DNA from: Thermoplasmata archaeon
Lineage (GTDB): Archaea; Thermoplasmatota; DAOVMN01
Reading direction: 5' to 3'
NCBI GenBank assembly: GCA_030630685.1
Contig: DAOVMN010000172.1
Coordinates: forward strand, 1-5,552
DNA: 5,552 bases
The notes under the pieces are model-generated. The model did not search any database, was not told the origin of the DNA, and worked only from the letters and a program-made list of their open reading frames with translations. Numbering within the stretch: position 1 is the first letter of the stretch; the number at the start of each line of letters is the position of its first letter. Positions 1-3,659 of the stretch are shown here, piece after piece. The translations under genes and the position numbers were made by a program.

Positions 1-1
1 G

Positions 2-559
2 GAGGTGATAGGGCCGCTTTATTCTGCGGGATACCGTGATTTCGGGGAGAATCGCACTGAGGGTTTTTTACCAAGGCAGGCGGCTTTCCCCAGGGCAAAC
101 TGGCATTTCATAGGCCGATTGCATCGAAAATATGTGGCCAAGGTGGTCGGGAAGGCTGCATATATTCATTCGGTTGCTTCCTCCGAGCTTCTGGAGAAGA
201 TCGAGCGCTCTGCAGCGGCAGCGGGTGTTGTGCAGAAGGTGCTCCTTCAGGTGAACGTTTCGGGTGAGGAACAAAAGCAGGGCCTTTACCCTGAGCAGCT
301 AAGGAAATATGTCAAGACAATAGATTTCGAGGGGTTCCCTCATGTCCGTGTCGAGGGGCTCATGACCATGGCACCCTTCACCTCGGATGAAACTGTTCTC
401 AGGGACTGTTTCTCAGGGCTCCGAAAGCTGCGGGATGAGCTCAATGAGTCCTTTGGCCTCGGGTGGCATGAACTCTCCATGGGGATGACCAATGACTATC
501 GTTTAGCCCTACTGGAAGGGGCCACAATTGTGCGTATTGGGCGGGCGGTTTTCGAATGA
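2..559 (+). CDS. YggS/PLPBP-family pyridoxal 5'-phosphate-binding protein, 5' end missing
   Basis: This is the C-terminal part (186 codons, stop TGA at 557-559) of a YggS/PROSC-type protein, a single-domain fold-type III PLP-binding protein linked in bacteria and eukaryotes to vitamin B6 and amino-acid homeostasis; no definite enzymatic reaction is established. Family landmarks appear in the right order: FGENR, WHFIGRL (canonical WHFIGxLQ), IHSV, VLLQVNVSGEEQKQG, VEGLMTMAP, and the C-terminal phosphate-binding segment LSMGMTNDY followed by GATIVRIGRAVFE. The family is normally about 220 to 235 residues, so roughly 35 to 45 N-terminal residues, including the PLP-binding lysine, lie left of the window. 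The frame is already open at base 2, and the GTG at base 5 is an internal valine, not a start. The gene converges on the flavodoxin gene. The family call is secure; the physiological role in this organism is unknown. Confidence 0.93.
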   Translation, partial: EVIGPLYSAGYRDFGENRTEGFLPRQAAFPRANWHFIGRLHRKYVAKVVGKAAYIHSVASSELLEKIERSAAAAGVVQKVLLQVNVSGEEQKQGLYPEQLRKYVKTIDFEGFPHVRVEGLMTMAPFTSDETVLRDCFSGLRKLRDELNESFGLGWHELSMGMTNDYRLALLEGATIVRIGRAVFE

Positions 560-596
560 TGAAACCTTACTTCCTGATACTTCGCCACCGAATATA

Positions 597-616
597 GGTT
601 AATTCCTTAACCTTTT
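597..616 (+). terminator. Hairpin with T-run between convergent genes
   Basis: A perfect 6-bp inverted repeat, GGTTAA (597-602) and TTAACC (607-612) around a TTCC loop, is followed by TTTT at 613-616. It lies 38 bases past the YggS-like stop and 20 bases beyond the flavodoxin stop, so it could end both transcripts. Archaeal termination depends mainly on T-runs, and here the run is short and the stem AT-rich, so this is a moderate call from position and shape only. Confidence 0.4.
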
Positions 617-632
617 ATCCGCAAAATAGATC

Positions 633-1109
633 TCAGGAACTCGCCTTTATCTCCTCTACAAATTTCTTCACATCCTCCTCGAAATTGTCAGCTCTGACAT
701 TTTTCTGTTGAATCGAGAAAACAGCCACAGGCTTCCTCCCGCAGAGCTCCTCCATCTGGGTGAGTGTATTCTGGACCTTGGTGCTACCGGATGTGCAGAA
801 GAGGGCTACTTTTCCAAGGCTTTCCTTGTTCTGGGTAATATAGCTCCTGATCGGGGCGGACATCTCTCCCACCCATATCGGCGTTCCGATGATCACGAGG
901 TCGTAATCTGAGGGGTCATTTTTTGTGGCCTCTATTTTTGTAAGCTTTTTCAGGATAGCGTCCTTTGCGGCTGCCAGACCCCCGAATGGGCCTGCTCTTT
1001 TCTTCGTGTCGATTATTCTCTCGATGTCAGATTCGATCATGCTCGAGATTGTCTCTGCGACCTTTTTTGTTGTGCCGGTGCGGGAGTAGTAGACGACGAG
1101 AGTTTTCAT
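633..1109 (-). CDS. Flavodoxin-family protein (FMN-binding)
   Basis: This is a 158-residue single-domain flavodoxin, a cytosolic FMN-binding electron carrier or small oxidoreductase. The N-terminus MKTLVVYYSRTGTTKK holds the first beta strand and the phosphate-binding loop S-x-T-G-T-T (residues 9-14). The second FMN loop is GTPIWVG (75-81), where W79 could stack on the isoalloxazine ring, and the third is the FCTSGS segment (104-109) after a hydrophobic strand. The length matches the short-chain class and no extra domain is attached. The insert around residues 35-55 (KKRAGPFGGLAAAKDAI) resembles the flavodoxin-like proteins annotated as FMN-dependent oxidoreductases more than classical ferredoxin substitutes. 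The start is the first ATG in frame; no ribosome binding site is visible on this strand, but a TATA-like box sits at the distance expected for a leaderless mRNA. The redox partner cannot be read from the context. Confidence 0.92.
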   Translation of the reverse strand: MKTLVVYYSRTGTTKKVAETISSMIESDIERIIDTKKRAGPFGGLAAAKDAILKKLTKIEATKNDPSDYDLVIIGTPIWVGEMSAPIRSYITQNKESLGKVALFCTSGSTKVQNTLTQMEELCGRKPVAVFSIQQKNVRADNFEEDVKKFVEEIKASS

Positions 1110-1131
1110 GGTAGTGGGGAGGTGGTCTTTA

Positions 1132-1143
1132 GTTTAATAATTT
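1132..1143 (-). promoter_or_regulatory. TATA-like box of the flavodoxin gene
   Basis: Read on the minus strand this is AAATTATTAAAC, centred about 29 bases before the flavodoxin ATG (1107-1109). Archaeal TATA boxes sit about 26 bases before transcription start, so the transcript would begin within a few bases of the ATG. That agrees with the lack of a Shine-Dalgarno sequence in front of it. The match to the archaeal TATA consensus is fair, not strong. Confidence 0.4.
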
Positions 1144-1192
1144 GTCACGCCATCTCTCCTAAAACTTTAAGAAAGAAATCTGCTTTCCCGCC

Positions 1193-1317
1193 CCTTAACG
1201 ACCACAGGTCGTTCGGAACTCACAACCTTGACGAGCTGTCGCTCATCCGGCAATCGGAACTTCGTTCCTCATGCCTTCGGTTGTTCATGCCTTAACGAGT
1301 GCTTTGCACGCATCCGG
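1193..1317 (+). repeat. Cluster of short hairpins sharing the motif CCTTRACGA, ahead of the OPT transporter gene
   Basis: Three copies of CCTTRACGA (1193-1201, 1226-1234, 1290-1298) each run directly into a small stem-loop with its own stem sequence: AACGACC/GGTCGTT (1197-1213, loop ACA), GAGC/GCTC (1233-1244, loop TGTC) and GTGC/GCAC (1299-1309, loop TTT). The second and third hairpins are followed by ATCCGG (1245-1250, 1312-1317), the first by TTCGG. A further stem GGAAC/GTTCC (1256-1268, loop TTC) lies between them. ACAACC (1222-1227) can pair with GGTTGT (1279-1284), closing the middle part into a branched structure. TCATGCCTT occurs twice (1269-1277, 1286-1294). No credible reading frame crosses the cluster. 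It could be a structured 5' leader of the transporter mRNA or a group of small palindromic repeats; the related copy inside the downstream repeat gene favours the latter. Confidence 0.6.
1226..1275 (+). repeat. Two-hairpin element, intergenic copy
   Basis: This sub-part of the leader cluster aligns with 4529-4584 inside the GLTNGN-repeat gene. Shared single-stranded parts are CCTTG-x-CGAG at the start, GCTCA-x-CCGGC in the middle, and TC before and TCA after the second stem. The stems differ: here GAGC/GCTC (loop TGTC) and GGAAC/GTTCC (loop TTC), there GAGCC/GGCTC and GGCATC/GATGCC. An outer GGC (1249-1251)/GCC (1273-1275) pairing brackets the second stem, as GGCC/GGCC does in the other copy. 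Confidence 0.5.
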
Positions 1318-1344
1318 AGCGACAACAAGTTATCACTCTAAAAC

Positions 1345-1349
1345 GAGGT
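1345..1349 (+). promoter_or_regulatory. Ribosome binding site that sets the OPT transporter start
   Basis: GAGGT, complementary to the conserved archaeal 16S rRNA 3' end, lies six bases before the ATG at 1356. It argues for that ATG over the upstream in-frame GTG at 1299, which has no such site and sits within a hairpin of the leader cluster. Confidence 0.7.
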
Positions 1350-1355
1350 ATTCTC

Positions 1356-3416
1356 ATGGGCAAAGTGATGAAATCCCCGTACCGCCAACCCCCCACAATC
1401 GACGGTCTTCGTGCCGTGGAGAACGGAACCCTTGAATGGTTCGACACAGAGATGTACTCCAACCTGAACACCGGGGTGCTGGAACAGTACCTCAACGAGA
1501 AGAATCGTGAGGAAGGCTTTAGGGTCTCACATTTTCACTGGAAAAAGGTTTTCATCGGGATCATGCTTGGAAGTATGTTCGCCATCATCAATCAGTACAC
1601 CGGCCTGAAGGTTGGCCTCATCGTGGGAGGGACCTGGTACATCTCGTATCTGTTCGGCCTCTGGCGAAAATGGGGACCCACAGAGATCAACATCGCAAGC
1701 GGGGCGGGTACAGGTGCAGAAAAGACGGCCACGGGTTTCGTGTTCACGTTTCCTGCCATCTACCTCCTGGCAAAATCCAATGAGTACAGACAGGCCGATG
1801 GTACGTTCCTCATAGAGGATGTTCCTTCCGCTTCCATTGCCCTTATTGCCGCAATGTTGGGGGCCATGCTCGGTGTCATGTATTTTACGCTTTTCAGACG
1901 GGTGTGGCTCGTGGAGGACCCCCTTCCTGTCCCCGGCTTCGAGGCCTTTGTGAAACTTGCGGACATCGCCAACGACATATCCACGGGTGCTGTCGAACAT
2001 GCCCGGAGATCCATCCGGCTCGTGACAATGTGGGGAGCGGGAACCATGCTCTTCACCTTTTTCAGGGATTTCCCGATATTCAAAGAGGAGGGTGAAAAGA
2101 TCCCGATCCTGGAAAAGGCTTTATTGGATCTCGATTATTATCACCACGGCAATATCGTTTACCCCCATTATAAATTGACATATCTTGGATTTGGTCTCAT
2201 ACCCCTCCAGCTTGCCGTTGGCTGGTTCATGAAGTTCCGCACCGCTCTTCTGGTCTCCATCGGAACGCTGGTATCCTGGTTCATCATTGTTCCCATGGCA
2301 GTGGGATTGGATGCACCGGTATATATTGTATCTATGGATGCTGATATTGCCCTCTCGGAATTCGGTGGTGGATACGGGAGTGGGGCATCCTTTAAGGCCT
2401 ACGGCGGGATCGCCAGGGTCATAGCCATCGGGGCCATTCTTGGTGGGGGATTGACCTCTCTGGCAAAGATGGCCAAGGTGTTCAAGAAAGCCGGGGAAGG
2501 GATGTTCAAACCAATGAAAAAGGGAGAAGAAGAGGAGGAGACTAGCCAAGAGTTTGTGAAAGGAAAGGGGTGGTACGAGTGGCCCCTTTCTCTCATACCT
2601 ATCCAGGCCATGGTGGTTATCGTAGGCGTAACTATCGTCTTCAGGGCCGGAGGATTCCCATTATTTCAATCATTGATATTCTCTATCCTTCTGGCAGGTG
2701 TTACCTTCTTCCTTGGAGCCATAGCGGTGAAGGTGATGGGGGAAACCAGCATTACCCCGGTTTCCGGTACCTCGTTCATTGTATTCCTCATGCTCTTTCT
2801 TGTGTTCAAGGCCATGGGGACCAGCGATACCACAAACCTCATCATGTCCCTTGTGGGAACCACTGTTTTTGGGACATCTATCTCCCTTGCCGGGGACATC
2901 ACCCATGACTTCAAGATCGGGATGTACATGGGAACCCGTCCCTACCACCTTGTAAAAGGTGAGCTCGCAGGCATTGTTCCGGGAACTATAATCGCAGCCC
3001 TGGCGGCCACCATGTTCTCCACCCTTTTAGCCGAGGGGGACCTCAAGCTCGATGCTCCTCAAGCAAACGCATTCGCAACCATCGCCCAGATGATGGTGGG
3101 TGGGAATGTTCCCTTCGAATACCTGTTTATCGGGATCATTATTGGAATCTGGGCAGAGCTTTCTACCGGCATGGGCACAGCCTTTGGTCTCGGGATGTAT
3201 CTTAAATTGCCTATAACACTTCCACTGCTTGTTGGGGGAGCTGCGAGGAACCTGTGGATCGATTACAAACTCAACCCCAGGGCTGAAAAGGAGGGATGGA
3301 GCGAGGCTGAGAAGACCATGGTTTCGTTGGAGACCTATATGCGGGGCACAGGGCTGATCGTTGGGGAGGCTTTGATGGGCACTATTGTGGCGTTCTATTA
3401 TCTGGGCTTTGATTGA
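1356..3416 (+). CDS. OPT-superfamily transporter (oligopeptide or metal-chelate uptake)
   Basis: This 686-residue polytopic membrane protein belongs to the oligopeptide transporter (OPT) superfamily, whose eukaryotic members (peptide transporters and Yellow-Stripe-like proteins) import small peptides or metal-chelate complexes with protons; substrates of prokaryotic members are poorly known. After a soluble N-terminus of about 62 residues comes a hydrophobic segment carrying the OPT signature NQYTGLKVG (residues 79-87). Next are a glycine-rich helix pair (ASGAGTGAEKTATGFVF, 114-130), many further hydrophobic segments, and the conserved-looking VMGETSITPVSGTSF stretch around 460-474. The C-terminal half repeats the pattern with STGMGTAFGLGM. 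A strongly charged cytosolic-type loop (KKAGEGMF...KKGEEEEE) lies near residues 378-395. The length suits full prokaryotic members. Starting at the GTG at 1299 would add 19 polar residues without family likeness, so the ATG with the GAGGT site is preferred. No binding-protein or peptidase gene adjoins it, so the substrate stays open. Confidence 0.9.
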   Translation: MGKVMKSPYRQPPTIDGLRAVENGTLEWFDTEMYSNLNTGVLEQYLNEKNREEGFRVSHFHWKKVFIGIMLGSMFAIINQYTGLKVGLIVGGTWYISYLFGLWRKWGPTEINIASGAGTGAEKTATGFVFTFPAIYLLAKSNEYRQADGTFLIEDVPSASIALIAAMLGAMLGVMYFTLFRRVWLVEDPLPVPGFEAFVKLADIANDISTGAVEHARRSIRLVTMWGAGTMLFTFFRDFPIFKEEGEKIPILEKALLDLDYYHHGNIVYPHYKLTYLGFGLIPLQLAVGWFMKFRTALLVSIGTLVSWFIIVPMAVGLDAPVYIVSMDADIALSEFGGGYGSGASFKAYGGIARVIAIGAILGGGLTSLAKMAKVFKKAGEGMFKPMKKGEEEEETSQEFVKGKGWYEWPLSLIPIQAMVVIVGVTIVFRAGGFPLFQSLIFSILLAGVTFFLGAIAVKVMGETSITPVSGTSFIVFLMLFLVFKAMGTSDTTNLIMSLVGTTVFGTSISLAGDITHDFKIGMYMGTRPYHLVKGELAGIVPGTIIAALAATMFSTLLAEGDLKLDAPQANAFATIAQMMVGGNVPFEYLFIGIIIGIWAELSTGMGTAFGLGMYLKLPITLPLLVGGAARNLWIDYKLNPRAEKEGWSEAEKTMVSLETYMRGTGLIVGEALMGTIVAFYYLGFD

Positions 3417-3582
3417 CGTGCAATCCAAGCTAACATACATCATCTGGAGAATGCCATCAAAACCGACCAGAAATATAAGATAAAAGCCCGAAAATCTCAG
3501 CAAAGCCGACCGGAATTTATATAAGTGATGTGTCTGAGGGCAATAGAAATAAAGCGTGATTTTCCCGAAACCACCAAAACCC
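3417..3582. other. Intergenic region after the OPT gene, with an imperfect direct repeat
   Basis: No gene is supported here. CCGACC followed by a short A/T-rich TATAAG-like stretch occurs twice, 43 bases apart (from 3463 and from 3506); the second leads into a strong TATA box. CTCAG (3496-3500) and CTGAG (3534-3538) are inverted around that box. No clear T-run terminator for the OPT gene is visible. Confidence 0.4.
3516..3525 (+). promoter_or_regulatory. Archaeal TATA box, upstream member of a pair
   Basis: TTTATATAAG is preceded by the purine-rich CGGAA, which resembles a TFB recognition element. A start about 26 bases past its centre would fall near 3546, giving a leader of over 100 bases for the repeat-protein gene. 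It is close to symmetric, so orientation rests on the CGGAA and on the downstream gene. It may be an alternative promoter or belong to a short transcript that I cannot identify. Confidence 0.45.
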
Positions 3583-3593
3583 TTATATATAAA
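3583..3593 (+). promoter_or_regulatory. Archaeal TATA box of the GLTNGN-repeat gene
   Basis: TTATATATAAA follows CCAAAACC (3575-3582), a plausible TFB recognition element. The expected start near 3613-3616 leaves a leader of about 45 bases before the ATG at 3660. It is the nearest strong box to that gene and therefore the preferred promoter. Confidence 0.55.
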
Positions 3594-3619
3594 GCCCAAT
3601 AATTAGGGTATCCTATCCT

Positions 3620-3638
3620 GTTTTATCATGGATAAGAC
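3620..3638 (+). promoter_or_regulatory. Palindrome at the start of the repeat-gene leader
   Basis: GTTTTATC (3620-3627) and GATAAGAC (3631-3638) form an eight-pair stem (one G-U pair in RNA) around an ATG loop. It lies just downstream of the predicted transcription start and ahead of the ribosome binding site. It fits either a repressor operator or a 5' mRNA hairpin; the sequence does not decide. The loop ATG opens a frame of only four codons before TAG. Confidence 0.4.
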
Positions 3639-3641
3639 ATA

Positions 3642-3648
3642 GAGGGGG
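3642..3648 (+). promoter_or_regulatory. Probable ribosome binding site of the GLTNGN-repeat gene
   Basis: GAGGGGG lies 11 bases before the ATG at 3660. The upstream frame closes at TAA 3633-3635 with no other usual start codon between, so this ATG is the first available start. The spacing is a little long and the match imperfect (GAGG core). Confidence 0.5.
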
Positions 3649-3659
3649 ATAAGCTTATA

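Noticed and set aside
1..8. GGAGGTGA, a perfect archaeal Shine-Dalgarno sequence
   Set aside because: It is inside the YggS-like coding frame, which is open at base 2, and no start codon follows at a suitable spacing. The family also needs about 40 more N-terminal residues.
1193..1317. Integron attC-like sites or a tRNA gene
   Set aside because: CCTTAACG resembles an attC end, but no inverse GTTRRRY partner, integrase or cassette structure is present. The folds also lack the T-loop and anticodon arm spacing of a tRNA.
1299..1355. GTG at 1299 as the OPT gene start (19 extra residues)
   Set aside because: The added residues are polar and unlike the family, the GTG has no ribosome binding site and sits in a hairpin of the leader cluster; ATG 1356 has GAGGT at good spacing.
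2121..2549. Several 60-190 codon frames on either strand within the OPT gene (also 1527-2000, 2570-2908, 3027-3599)
   Set aside because: They overlap a clear OPT-family reading frame, have low-complexity or atypical composition, and lack start signals; they are shadows.
3628..3642. Upstream mini-frame ATG-GAT-AAG-ACA-TAG in the repeat-gene leader
   Set aside because: It has four codons, no ribosome binding site, and its ATG is the loop of the palindrome; nothing shows that it is translated.
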